This document shows positions 26,738-34,372 of a stretch of 64,000 bases of DNA, piece after piece; position 1 is the stretch's first letter, and each line of letters starts with the position of its first letter. Location of the stretch: positions 558,001 through 622,000 of the forward strand of contig NZ_BSTJ01000003.1 in NCBI RefSeq assembly GCF_030269445.1. Reading direction: 5' to 3'. The position numbers and the translations under genes were made by a program. This DNA is from Actinoallomurus iriomotensis. GTDB taxonomy: Bacteria > Actinomycetota > Actinomycetes > Streptosporangiales > Streptosporangiaceae. A model generated the notes under the pieces. That model searched no databases. It was not told where the DNA came from and saw only the letters and a program-made list of their open reading frames with translations.

Positions 26738-26789
26738 GTGTACCTCCTCACGGCCTAGACGGAACCGAGGGCGAAAAGGTTCTACGGCC

Positions 26790-27686
26790 TCAGCTCGCGC
26801 CGGCCGGCGGCCGGTGGCCGTCTCGCGCCCTCATCGCCTGCTCGAAGAACGCGGCGGGGGTGACCCGGCCGGCGACCGGCTCCGCACCGGGCACGCCGAA
26901 GTCGATCCAACCCGAGTTGAACCCGTCCGACATCTCCTCGAAGGGTCCGGTGGCGCCGGGTGGCAGGCCCTGGGCCGCCAGGGCGGCCGTCCACCGCTCG
27001 CGGGGGATCGAGCGTGCCCGTACCGGCCGGCCGAGCACGTCGCTCATCGCGCGGGCCAGGTCGTCCGGGCTGACCGGAGAGCCGAGCTCGATGATTCTCC
27101 GGCCGTTCCAGTCTTCGGTCAGCAACCGCGCGACCTCCGCCCCGATGTCCGCCGTGGCGACCATCGGCACGGGACGGCCGGCCGGCGTCAGGAAGGTGTC
27201 GAACCAGCCGGTGGCGGCCGCCGCGTCGAGCCCGAACGTGTAGTTCTCCAGGAACGAGCCGGCTCGCACGAAGGCGGTGGGGAACGGCACGTCGTCCACC
27301 GCCTCCTCCAGGAGGTGGGTCGAGGTGATGTTCCCGAGGCCCTTCTCCCGCTCGGAGCCGACCGAGGACAGTACGACCAGCCGGGGCGGGGGCGCCTTGC
27401 GCAGAGCCTCGCGGAAACTGACGATCAAGGCCCGTGCCTCGGGGAAGCCCGCCGCCGGAGCGAGTACCGGGGGCAGCATGAGGAAGGCGCCGTCGACGCC
27501 CTCCAGCGCGCCGGCCACGGCGGCGGCGTCACCCAGGTCGCCCTCCCGGACGTCGACGCCTCGCCGCGCCCACTCGGCGGCTCGCCGTGGGTCACGGACC
27601 AGGGCACGCACCGGGTGCCCCTCGTCCAGCAGCCGCCGTGCGGCCGCTCCTCCGACATGACCGGTGATTCCCGCCAGGAAGAACAC
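26790..27686 (-). CDS. NmrA-like NAD(P)-binding protein
   Basis: The 298-residue atypical SDR starts at a GTG at 27686 (VFFLAGITGHVGGAAARRLL), preceded by GGAAAGGGAA. A longer in-frame start at 27758 adds residues without family character. Landmarks are the Rossmann loop AGITGHVGGAAARR, VRALVRDP, LVVLSSVGS, FVRAGSFLENYTF and IIELGSPVSPDDLARAMSDV. Members bind NAD(P) and act as redox sensors or quinone/flavin reductases; the conventional Tyr-x-x-x-Lys is absent. It is divergent from a LysR gene with a T-N11-A palindrome between them. Confidence 0.9.
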   Translation of the reverse strand: MFFLAGITGHVGGAAARRLLDEGHPVRALVRDPRRAAEWARRGVDVREGDLGDAAAVAGALEGVDGAFLMLPPVLAPAAGFPEARALIVSFREALRKAPPPRLVVLSSVGSEREKGLGNITSTHLLEEAVDDVPFPTAFVRAGSFLENYTFGLDAAAATGWFDTFLTPAGRPVPMVATADIGAEVARLLTEDWNGRRIIELGSPVSPDDLARAMSDVLGRPVRARSIPRERWTAALAAQGLPPGATGPFEEMSDGFNSGWIDFGVPGAEPVAGRVTPAAFFEQAMRARDGHRPPAGAS

Positions 27687-27797
27687 GTCGCGATTCCCTT
27701 TCCGGTGACGATGCGCGCCCGGGAGGGACGCGCTCGGTACCGGTGAACGATCCGCCACGACGACGCGGAACTGAAGGATCGGTTCGCTCCCGGTTGT

Positions 27798-27810
27798 TAC
27801 CCTGAGGGTA
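27798..27810. promoter_or_regulatory. LysR-type operator (T-N11-A palindrome)
   Basis: TACCC-TGA-GGGTA is a perfect dyad matching the T-N11-A rule for LysR boxes, located between the divergent NmrA-like and LysR genes and 22 bases before the LysR start. Confidence 0.75.
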
Positions 27811-27831
27811 TTACCGTCGGAGGTGGGGGTC

Positions 27832-28665
27832 GTGGAGTCCAGGCCGCTGCGCTACTTCGTCGCCGTGGCGCAAGAGCTCAACTTCGCACGCGCGGCCGAG
27901 CGGCTGGGGATCGCCTCGCCACCGCTGTCGCGTGCTATCCGCAAGCTCGAGGCGGAGCTGGGCGTCACCCTGTTCGAGCGGACCACCCACAGTGTCGCGC
28001 TGACGCCGGCCGGGGAGGTGCTGCTCACGGAGGCGCGGATCGCGCTCGACGCCCTGGATGCCGCCGGACGGCGGGCGCGGCGAGCGGCCGACCCCGAGCC
28101 GAAGCTGGTGCTGGCGGTCAAGGCCGACGCCGACGCCGGTCTTCTGGACCCGATCCTGGCCGGGTACGCCGCCGATCCCGCGTCCCGGCCGGTCTCGCTC
28201 CGGCTGTGCGGATGGGGCGAGCACACCCGGCTCCTGCGCGAGGGCCACGCCGACGCCGCCCTGCTCTACGAGCCGTTCGACCACACCGGCCTCGACGCCG
28301 AGACGGTGACCACGGAGCGGCGTGTCGCCGCGCTCCCGGCGGCGCATCCGCTCGCCCGCCGCGACAGCCTCAGCCTCGCCGATGTCACGTCCGGCCCTCC
28401 CGGCGAGGTCGACCGGTTCGTCGACGAGGTCGCCGCCCGGCACCGGGTCCGTGACCTTCCCCAGTTGCTCAAGCTCGTCGAGCTCGGCGACCTCGTCACC
28501 CTGCTGCCCGAGTCGGTGCCCGCCCGGTACCCACGTCCCGGCATCGCCTACCGGCCCGTGCCGGACGCGCCTCCCGCCGTGCTGGCCGTCGCGTGGCCCC
28601 AGCAGTCCCGGTCGGCGGCCACCGCCGCACTCGTCCGCGCCGCCACGTCACTTCGGGGGGCGTGA
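27832..28665 (+). CDS. LysR-family transcriptional regulator
   Basis: The 277-residue protein starts at the GTG at 27832 ([20 protein letters not shown], then AERLGIASPPLSRAIRKLEAELG). GGAGG at 27819-27823 gives an 8-base spacing; a GTG at 27823 would overlap the RBS itself. The C-terminal effector domain is shorter than average but intact (LVLAVKADADAGLLDPILAG through PGIAYRPVPDAPPAVLAVAW). It probably regulates the divergent NmrA-like gene. The last 18 bases overlap the convergent TetR gene. Confidence 0.93.
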   Translation: MESRPLRYFVAVAQELNFARAAERLGIASPPLSRAIRKLEAELGVTLFERTTHSVALTPAGEVLLTEARIALDALDAAGRRARRAADPEPKLVLAVKADADAGLLDPILAGYAADPASRPVSLRLCGWGEHTRLLREGHADAALLYEPFDHTGLDAETVTTERRVAALPAAHPLARRDSLSLADVTSGPPGEVDRFVDEVAARHRVRDLPQLLKLVELGDLVTLLPESVPARYPRPGIAYRPVPDAPPAVLAVAWPQQSRSAATAALVRAATSLRGA

Positions 28666-29271
28666 CCCCTCTTCCGCGCCGGTGTGGCGCAGACCGTCGA
28701 GCAGCAGGCGTACGACCGTGTGGGCCTCGCTCTCCCAGCCGGGCTGGTCGTGGGAGGCGCAGATGCCGCCCATGGCCAGGAAAAAGGTGTGCGGCGCGAT
28801 GTCGGCGCGGATCGCGCCGGCCTTCGCCGCAGCGGTCATGAGCGTGGCGATCGCTTCGACCATGTCCGTTCTGGCCTGCGCGAAGACCGCCGACCGGCCG
28901 TCCATGAGCGTCTGCAGGGCGACCGCCATGCCCCGGCTTTCGACCGCGTGGGCGATGAGCTGCTCCAGGAACGCACGGAGCGCCTCGTACGGCGGGAGCG
29001 TGGCGAGCAGGTGCGGCGCCATGGCGCACAGGTCGTCCACGCGCCCGCGGTACACGGCCTCGATGAGGGCCTCGCGGGTCTCGAAGTGGCGGTAGAGCGT
29101 GCCGACGCCGACGCCCGCCCGTCGAGCGATCTCCTCGATCCGCACGTCCATCTCTCCGGCGGTGAACGCCTCGCGTGCCGCGGTCAGGAGCGCGTTGCGG
29201 TTGCGCAGGGCGTGCGCCCGCAGCGGCCTGCCGGACGCCGCCGACCGCGGCGCCGAGTCCGAAGTGTCCAT
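28648..29271 (-). CDS. TetR-family transcriptional regulator
   Basis: The 207-residue protein carries the TetR helix-turn-helix RNRNALLTAAREAFTAGEMD, then VRIEEIARRAGVGVGTLYRHFETREAL, and a C-terminal domain of the SbtR type (APHTFFLAMGGICASHDQPG). It is divergent from an aldo/keto reductase. The gap holds two copies of a 15-bp palindrome, so repression of the reductase and of itself is very likely. The 3' end overlaps the LysR gene by 18 bases. Confidence 0.94.
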   Translation of the reverse strand: MDTSDSAPRSAASGRPLRAHALRNRNALLTAAREAFTAGEMDVRIEEIARRAGVGVGTLYRHFETREALIEAVYRGRVDDLCAMAPHLLATLPPYEALRAFLEQLIAHAVESRGMAVALQTLMDGRSAVFAQARTDMVEAIATLMTAAAKAGAIRADIAPHTFFLAMGGICASHDQPGWESEAHTVVRLLLDGLRHTGAEEGSRPPK

Positions 29272-29320
29272 CCCGAGCCTCCTCCGGTGGGCGTCGGTTC
29301 GGCCTGCGACCCAAGCTTAT

Positions 29321-29360
29321 CGGAATCAGATTCCGGTATGGTTGGCGGAATCTGATTCCG
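29321..29360. promoter_or_regulatory. Paired 15-bp TetR operators
   Basis: CGGAATC-A-GATTCCG (29321-29335) and CGGAATC-T-GATTCCG (29346-29360) are two perfect palindromes with a 25-bp period. They lie between the TetR gene and the aldo/keto reductase gene. The strict conservation of both arms argues for cooperative binding of two dimers. Confidence 0.88.
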
Positions 29361-29392
29361 GTTTGTCACCCCAGTGGAAGGAAGACCGGCTC

Positions 29393-30445
29393 ATGCATTA
29401 CACGACCTTCGGCCGGCGCACCGGCCTGCGCGTCTCGGAGTACGCACTCGGCACCGCCCGCTTCGGCCCCGCACCCGCCGGCGCCGGACCGGAGCGCTCA
29501 CGGGAGATCTTCGAGACGTTCGCCGAGGCGGGCGGCACGTTCATCGACAGCGCCGACCGTTACGAGGGCGGGCAGGCCGAGACCCTGCTGGGCGAGCTGC
29601 TCGGCTCCGACCGCGACCACTTCGTGCTCGCGACCAAGTACACGTGCGGCGCCGCCGGCCACACCCGGGTCGGCGAGACGGGCAACAGCCGCAAGACCAT
29701 GGTCCGTTCGCTGGAGGCGAGCCTGAAACGGCTGCGCACCGACTACGTCGACCTCTACTGGGTCCACCTGCCCGACACCCTCACGCCGGTCGAGGAGATC
29801 GTCGCCGCCTTCGACGACCTGATCCGCGCCGGGAAGATCCTCCACGGTGGCCTGTCCAACTTCCCCGCCTGGCGGATCGCGACCGCGGCGACCGTCGCCG
29901 AGCTACGCGGCCGGGCGCCGATCATCGGCCTGCAGGCCGAGTACAGCCTCGCCGAGCGCACCGCCGACCGCGAGCTGCTGCCGATGGCCGAGGCGTTCGG
30001 CCTGGGCGCCGCCCTGTACGCCCCGCTGGCCGGCGGCCTGCTCACCGGCAAGTACCGGCACGGCGACGAGGGCCGGCTGACCACTCTGGGCGCCGGCGTA
30101 CACGCCGAGGACAGCGAGCAGCGGACCGCCGTACTCGACGCCGTCCTCGCCGTCGCCGAGGAGAGCGGCGCCACCGCCGCCCAGGTCTCGGTGGCGTGGC
30201 TGCGCGCCCGCGCCGCCCGCGCCGCCACGGCTTTCGTCCCGGTCATCGGCCCGCGGACGCCCGCCCAGCTCGACGAGTACCTGAAGGCGCTCGACCTCGA
30301 CCTGACCGGCGAGCAGTACGACCGCCTCGACCGGGTCAGCGCCGTCGCCCTCGGCGTGCCGCACGAGTCGGCCACCGCCGCGCTCCCCGCGACCCTCGGC
30401 GGCGACGCCGGCCGCGTCCGCCGCCACCCCGTCCCGGTGATCTGA
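29393..30445 (+). CDS. Aldo/keto reductase
   Basis: The 350-residue TIM-barrel oxidoreductase starts MHYTTFGRRTGLRVSEYALG at the ATG at 29393, just after the paired palindromes. Catalytic tetrad positions are visible: Asp and Tyr in FIDSADRYEGGQAE, Lys in FVLATKYTCG, and His in DLYWVHLPD. The NADPH-binding end reads AFVPVIGPRTPAQLDEYLKA. These enzymes reduce aldehydes and ketones. Control by the divergent TetR protein is inferred from the operators. Confidence 0.94.
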   Translation: MHYTTFGRRTGLRVSEYALGTARFGPAPAGAGPERSREIFETFAEAGGTFIDSADRYEGGQAETLLGELLGSDRDHFVLATKYTCGAAGHTRVGETGNSRKTMVRSLEASLKRLRTDYVDLYWVHLPDTLTPVEEIVAAFDDLIRAGKILHGGLSNFPAWRIATAATVAELRGRAPIIGLQAEYSLAERTADRELLPMAEAFGLGAALYAPLAGGLLTGKYRHGDEGRLTTLGAGVHAEDSEQRTAVLDAVLAVAEESGATAAQVSVAWLRARAARAATAFVPVIGPRTPAQLDEYLKALDLDLTGEQYDRLDRVSAVALGVPHESATAALPATLGGDAGRVRRHPVPVI

Positions 30446-30563
30446 CCTCGCCGGGCCGCCGCCGAGGAGCCGGGACGGGCCGTCGCCACGAGGCGATCAG
30501 CGTGCTCGGGAACGCCCGTTCGCGCGGCCGGCGTCCTACGGATTCCGGCCGCAGAGGGGGACC

Positions 30564-31238
30564 ATGGACCTCATGACGGATCGCAGGAACGGCGAGACCG
30601 CGCTCGGCCACGTCCGCTGGCTCGCCGGCGGGACCGGAACGGGCAAGAGCACGGTGGCCGCGGCCCTGGCGGAGCGGTACGGCGTCCGGGTCTACGACGG
30701 CGACCGCGCCGAGCACCGCTGGCGGGCCCGGTGCACCCCGGACCACCACCCGCACATGTACGCCACGTGGAACGGACCGTCGGGCGCCATGTGGGCGGAC
30801 CGGTCGCCCAGGGAGATCTTCCAGTCCATGGCGAGCCTGTACGGAGAGACCGTCGGCTTCGTGGCCGAGGACCTCGCCGCCATGCCGGCCGACCGCGTCA
30901 TCGTGGTCGACTACTTCGGCGTCCTGCCCGGTCACCTCGCACCGCTGCTGCACCGTCCGGACCACGCGGCCTTCCTCCTTCCCACCTCCGACTTCCGAGC
31001 GAGAGTCCTCCGGGAGCGCTACGCCGACCCGGCCCGCGCCCGCGCGAACTGGGGAGACCACGACCTGGAGACCGTCCTGGCCAAACGCCTCGCCCGCGAC
31101 GCGCTCTGGGACGACGAAGTCCGCCACCAGGCCCGCACTCACGGCCTGCGGGTCACCACGGTCGACGGCCGCACGACCATCGACGACCTCACCCGCCGAC
31201 TGGCGACCCGGTTCGGTCTGGACCGCGCCGATCGGTAG
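30564..31238 (+). CDS. P-loop NTPase/kinase-like protein
   Basis: The 224-residue protein has a Walker A motif close to its N-terminus (RWLAGGTGTGKSTVAAALAE) and a Walker B-like strand (ADRVIVVDYFGVLPGHLAPL). A basic lid-like segment follows (TSDFRARVLRERYADPARAR), as in adenylate- or shikimate-kinase-like small-molecule kinases. HHPHMYATWNGPSGAMWADR may form the substrate site. The substrate is unknown. GAGGGGG just upstream supports the start at 30564, although the next ATG at 30573 has more usual spacing. Confidence 0.8.
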   Translation: MDLMTDRRNGETALGHVRWLAGGTGTGKSTVAAALAERYGVRVYDGDRAEHRWRARCTPDHHPHMYATWNGPSGAMWADRSPREIFQSMASLYGETVGFVAEDLAAMPADRVIVVDYFGVLPGHLAPLLHRPDHAAFLLPTSDFRARVLRERYADPARARANWGDHDLETVLAKRLARDALWDDEVRHQARTHGLRVTTVDGRTTIDDLTRRLATRFGLDRADR

Positions 31239-31293
31239 CGGACGCGGACGAAGCCGGTATGAGAGTCGTCTCTCACAAAGTGTCAGAGGACCC

Positions 31294-31656
31294 TTGCGTC
31301 ATTCGGTCGCCCAAGTGTGGTGTGAGGTCGTCCTGCTTCTCTGGTGGGTGGCCGTCATCGCGCACGGGCGGTTCCTGGCAGGCGGGCGGCGCGCTCACGA
31401 GCGCGCAGTGCGCGGGCAGCGTCTGGTCGCGCTCGGCGTCACGGTCGCGGTGCTGCTGGCCGTGGGACTCCTGCGGTTCGACGCCTCCCGAATCGCCCGG
31501 AGCGTCAAGCCGTGGCCAAGCGGACGATGCAGATCAGCGGTGCGAGCTGCCCCCGGCACATCTCCTACACCACGTCCGGCATCATCGACACCGGCCCATC
31601 CTCCAAGCAAGCGCCTGGACGGCTTCGGGCCTAAACTGGCGGCCTTCCTCGCGTGA
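31294..31656 (+). CDS. Doubtful small membrane protein
   Basis: A frame beginning with TTG at 31294 encodes about 65 residues with two plausible membrane helices (WCEVVLLLWWVAVIAHGRFL and LVALGVTVAVLLAVGLLRFD). It then continues into a Pro/Ser-rich stretch that looks non-coding. There is no good ribosome-binding site. The first half may be a remnant or a real short gene whose end is disrupted. A 6-bp inverted repeat, TGAGAG(TCGT)CTCTCA, lies upstream at 31260-31275. Confidence 0.3.
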   Translation: MRHSVAQVWCEVVLLLWWVAVIAHGRFLAGGRRAHERAVRGQRLVALGVTVAVLLAVGLLRFDASRIARSVKPWPSGRCRSAVRAAPGTSPTPRPASSTPAHPPSKRLDGFGPKLAAFLA

Positions 31657-31665
31657 GACGGCACT

Positions 31666-32256
31666 GTGGCGTTGAACATCTTCGATGCGGCGGCGAAATT
31701 CTTCCGCGGCCTCCACCTGTTCGAGAGCGGAGTTCTTCTCGATCAGAATGAATCCCCCGTCATGCTGGCCGGCCGGAGATCCCTCGACGACCTCGCCGAA
31801 CGGTACGGCGACGACATCGCCTATCACGGATCAAGGGACTACATCCCGCTGCTCGAACCTCGCCAGATGACCTGGTACCACCCGCCCAGCGGCAAGCGGT
31901 TCCCTGACGGGGCTCCGGCCATCGGCGCCGACACCGGTTATGACATCCCCACCTTCATGGCTCTGTTCAGCGGCAGGCGGAGATGCACCTACATGGCGGA
32001 CACCGACGGCACGGTGAAGTACACCGTCGGAGATCCCGTGACCCCGGAAGGGCAGGACCTGAACAGTCTCGTGGGCTATGTCCACGTCCTCGAGAGGAAA
32101 CACTTCGAGACCTTCACCCTCGACGTTCCCGATGGATGGCCGGAGCCCCTCAGCATCACCAGGCCGCCAGAACTCCGGGCACATGTTCCCGTGCGCCCTC
32201 TCGCGGTGGTCAAGGTGACTCTCGAGGATTTCCCCCATCCGATCACCTTCGAATAG
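31666..32256 (+). CDS. Hypothetical cytoplasmic protein
   Basis: The 196-residue product (MALNIFDAAAKFFRGLHLFE...) has no signal peptide or membrane segment. It contains PVMLAGRRSLDDLAERYGDD, ATMY-type strands (RRRCTYMADTDGTVKYTVGD) and an acidic mixed alpha/beta character. The codon third positions are less G/C-rich than those of neighbouring genes, and the GTG start has a weak RBS, which may indicate recent acquisition. I do not recognise the family. Size and composition would suit a small immunity-type or accessory protein, but nothing in the context proves it. Confidence 0.6.
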   Translation: MALNIFDAAAKFFRGLHLFESGVLLDQNESPVMLAGRRSLDDLAERYGDDIAYHGSRDYIPLLEPRQMTWYHPPSGKRFPDGAPAIGADTGYDIPTFMALFSGRRRCTYMADTDGTVKYTVGDPVTPEGQDLNSLVGYVHVLERKHFETFTLDVPDGWPEPLSITRPPELRAHVPVRPLAVVKVTLEDFPHPITFE

Positions 32257-32292
32257 CCCGCATTCGGGACTTGTGGACACCCCGCCAATCCT

Positions 32293-32312
32293 CTACACAT
32301 TGTAGTACTACA
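32293..32312. promoter_or_regulatory. Overlapping palindromes upstream of the FAD monooxygenase gene
   Basis: TGTAGTACTACA (32301-32312) is a perfect 12-bp palindrome, and CTACA-CAT-TGTAG (32293-32305) is a second dyad overlapping it. The sites lie 22 bases before the monooxygenase start. The pattern suits a TetR- or MarR-type repressor, but the neighbouring regulator is of the IclR class. Confidence 0.7.
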
Positions 32313-32334
32313 CGTTGTCGTGGAGGTGGCTTCG

Positions 32335-33519
32335 ATGCGGGTGCTCATCGTCGGAGCGGGGATCGGCGGGCTCACCGCCGCCCGTGGTCTGCTCGCCGCC
32401 GGACACGAGGTGACGGTGCTGGAACGCGCGCCCGTCCTGCGGGCGGGCGGCGGCGCCATCACCCTGTGGGGCGGCGGACCCGCCGTCCTGGCCGACCTGA
32501 ACGTCGACCTTCGCGGCCTGGGGCAGCGCCTCACCGCCATCGAGGCCCGTACGGCGGCGGGCCGCGTGGTCTCCGCGATCGACATGGAGCGGATCGAGAC
32601 CGGGCTCGGCACTCCCACCGTGGTCATCCCCCGCGGCCCGCTACTGGACCGGCTGGCCCGGGACCTGCCCGAGGGCACGGTCCGGTTCGGAGCCCGCTTC
32701 GCCCGCCTCCGCGAGCGCGGTGACGAGGTACGGGTCTGGACCGAGGACGGCGCCGCGTACGGCGCTGACCTGCTCATCGGCGCGGACGGGGTGCGTTCCG
32801 GCGTCCGCGCCGCGCTGGGCGGCGACGCCGACCCGCCGGTGACCGGGGTGGCCAGCCGGCAGGGCCTGATCCCCACCCCGGTCGACCTGGGATCGCGCGG
32901 GCTCATGATCGTGGGCCGGGCCGGTGACGTCGGGCTCAGCCCGGCCGGCGACGGGCTCGCACAGTGGTTCTGCGACGTTCCCTGGCCGCCGGCCACGGCC
33001 GGTGGCAGACCACTGGAGACGCTGAGGGAGCGGTACGGGGGCTGGGCCTCCCCGGTCCCCGAGCTCCTGGAGGCGTTGTCCGGCGTGGACCTGGAGGCGT
33101 TCCCCCACCACCGGGTGAAGGTACGGCGCTGGGCCCGGGGCCGGTGCGTGCTGCTGGGCGACGCGGCCCACGCGATGCCTCCCACCTTCGCGCTGGGCGC
33201 GAACCAGGTGCTGGAGGACGTCTGGGCGCTGCTGCGCCACCTGGCCGCCGTCCCGGCCACGGCCACGGCCACGGCGCTGCGGGCCTACGAGCGCGACCGC
33301 CGCAGGCGAGCCGCGACGGCCTCGCTGGTCGCCACCCGGAGCCTGGCCGTCACCGGGCCGATGACGGTCTTCCAGGGCGAACGGCCGATGCGCGTGACCT
33401 CGGCCGTCCCGTCCCGGCTGACCACTCGCGGCGTCATCGCGCTCCACCGGACCATCAGCGGCCGGCTGCGGAACCGGCGCGACACGGCGATGGGAGAGCC
33501 GGGACGCACCCCCGTGTGA
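32335..33519 (+). CDS. FAD-dependent monooxygenase (PHBH-type group A flavoprotein)
   Basis: The 394-residue protein starts at the ATG at 32335, with GGAGG at 32322-32326. The dinucleotide-binding motif is MRVLIVGAGIGGLTAARGLL, the DG motif is DLLIGADGVRSGVRAALG, and the GD motif is CVLLGDAAHAMPPTFALGAN. These three define NAD(P)H-dependent aromatic hydroxylases and halogenase-like oxygenases. The substrate cannot be inferred. The palindromic site directly upstream indicates tight repression. It converges with an IclR gene, leaving only 4 bases between stops. Confidence 0.94.
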   Translation: MRVLIVGAGIGGLTAARGLLAAGHEVTVLERAPVLRAGGGAITLWGGGPAVLADLNVDLRGLGQRLTAIEARTAAGRVVSAIDMERIETGLGTPTVVIPRGPLLDRLARDLPEGTVRFGARFARLRERGDEVRVWTEDGAAYGADLLIGADGVRSGVRAALGGDADPPVTGVASRQGLIPTPVDLGSRGLMIVGRAGDVGLSPAGDGLAQWFCDVPWPPATAGGRPLETLRERYGGWASPVPELLEALSGVDLEAFPHHRVKVRRWARGRCVLLGDAAHAMPPTFALGANQVLEDVWALLRHLAAVPATATATALRAYERDRRRRAATASLVATRSLAVTGPMTVFQGERPMRVTSAVPSRLTTRGVIALHRTISGRLRNRRDTAMGEPGRTPV

Positions 33520-33523
33520 AGCG

Positions 33524-34216
33524 TCAGCGGCGCAGTTGCAGGCTGATGCCCTGGGCCACGCGCCCGGTGGTCTGGGTGAGGTGCCTCAGCGGGCGTCCCG
33601 GGTCGGTCATCACGCAGAGCGCGGCGATCGGCTGGCCGTCCGCGCCGTGGAGGGGAACGGCGGCACAGCACACGCCGGAGACGAGGCCCTGGTGGTCGAA
33701 GGCCACCCCGCGGTCACGGATCTCGGCCGCCTCGCGCCGCCAGGCGGCCGGACGTGGATCCAGCAGGTGCTGCGGGCGTACGGCGGCCAGCAGCACCTTG
33801 CCGGCGGCCGTCGAGGCCGAGCAGGCGAGGCCGGGGCGGAGCGGCGCGACCTCGTCGATCTCACCGGGCACCACGGCGATCACCAGTGCCCGCCCCTCCG
33901 ACAGCACGCAGACCCCCACCGTCGCGCCGGTGGCGCGTGCGAGTCGCCGGATCGGCCCGCGCGCCGACGCCAGCAGCTTCGGATGGGGTTGCCAGGCCTG
34001 GCCGAGCCGGAACATCGCGGGTCCCATGCGGTAGCGGCCCGCGGCGCGCTCGACCGCACCCAGGTCGACCAGTTGCTCCAGCAGCCGGTGCGCGGTCGCC
34101 TTCGGCAGCCCGCTGTCCGAGGCGAGAGTGCTGAGTCCCGCGTCTCCGGCCGTCCTCAACGTCTCCAGCAGGCTGAAGGCGCCCTGCAACACGCTACGGC
34201 CGCTCGAATCGCCCAT
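33524..34216 (-). CDS. IclR-family transcriptional regulator
   Basis: The 230-residue protein starts at the ATG at 34216 (MGDSSGRSVLQGAFSLLETL); an in-frame start at 34243 adds nine residues. The winged helix is GLSTLASDSGLPKATAHRLL, and the effector domain contains RLARATGATVGVCVLSEGRA, CSASTAAGKVLLAA and DRGVAFDHQGLVSGVCCAAV. IclR proteins respond to aromatic or small organic acids. Its targets may include the neighbouring monooxygenase, but the genes are convergent, so this is uncertain. The 156 bases upstream are A/T-rich and probably contain its promoter. Confidence 0.93.
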   Translation of the reverse strand: MGDSSGRSVLQGAFSLLETLRTAGDAGLSTLASDSGLPKATAHRLLEQLVDLGAVERAAGRYRMGPAMFRLGQAWQPHPKLLASARGPIRRLARATGATVGVCVLSEGRALVIAVVPGEIDEVAPLRPGLACSASTAAGKVLLAAVRPQHLLDPRPAAWRREAAEIRDRGVAFDHQGLVSGVCCAAVPLHGADGQPIAALCVMTDPGRPLRHLTQTTGRVAQGISLQLRR

Positions 34217-34372
34217 CGACCAGCACTCCCCGTGCCCACCCACCCATTGCCGACCGATATTACGATCAGTAAATCGCTCCGCACATCAGGGCAACTACGT
34301 ACTTTATCTACTTTGCAGCAAGTAACGACAATTATCCGAATTCAGCGTTTTCGGATTGGGCTATTACAGGGA

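Noticed and set aside
34217-34372. Small gene in the A/T-rich gap before the IclR gene
   Set aside because: Frames are short and unlike proteins; the sequence is better explained as the IclR promoter region.
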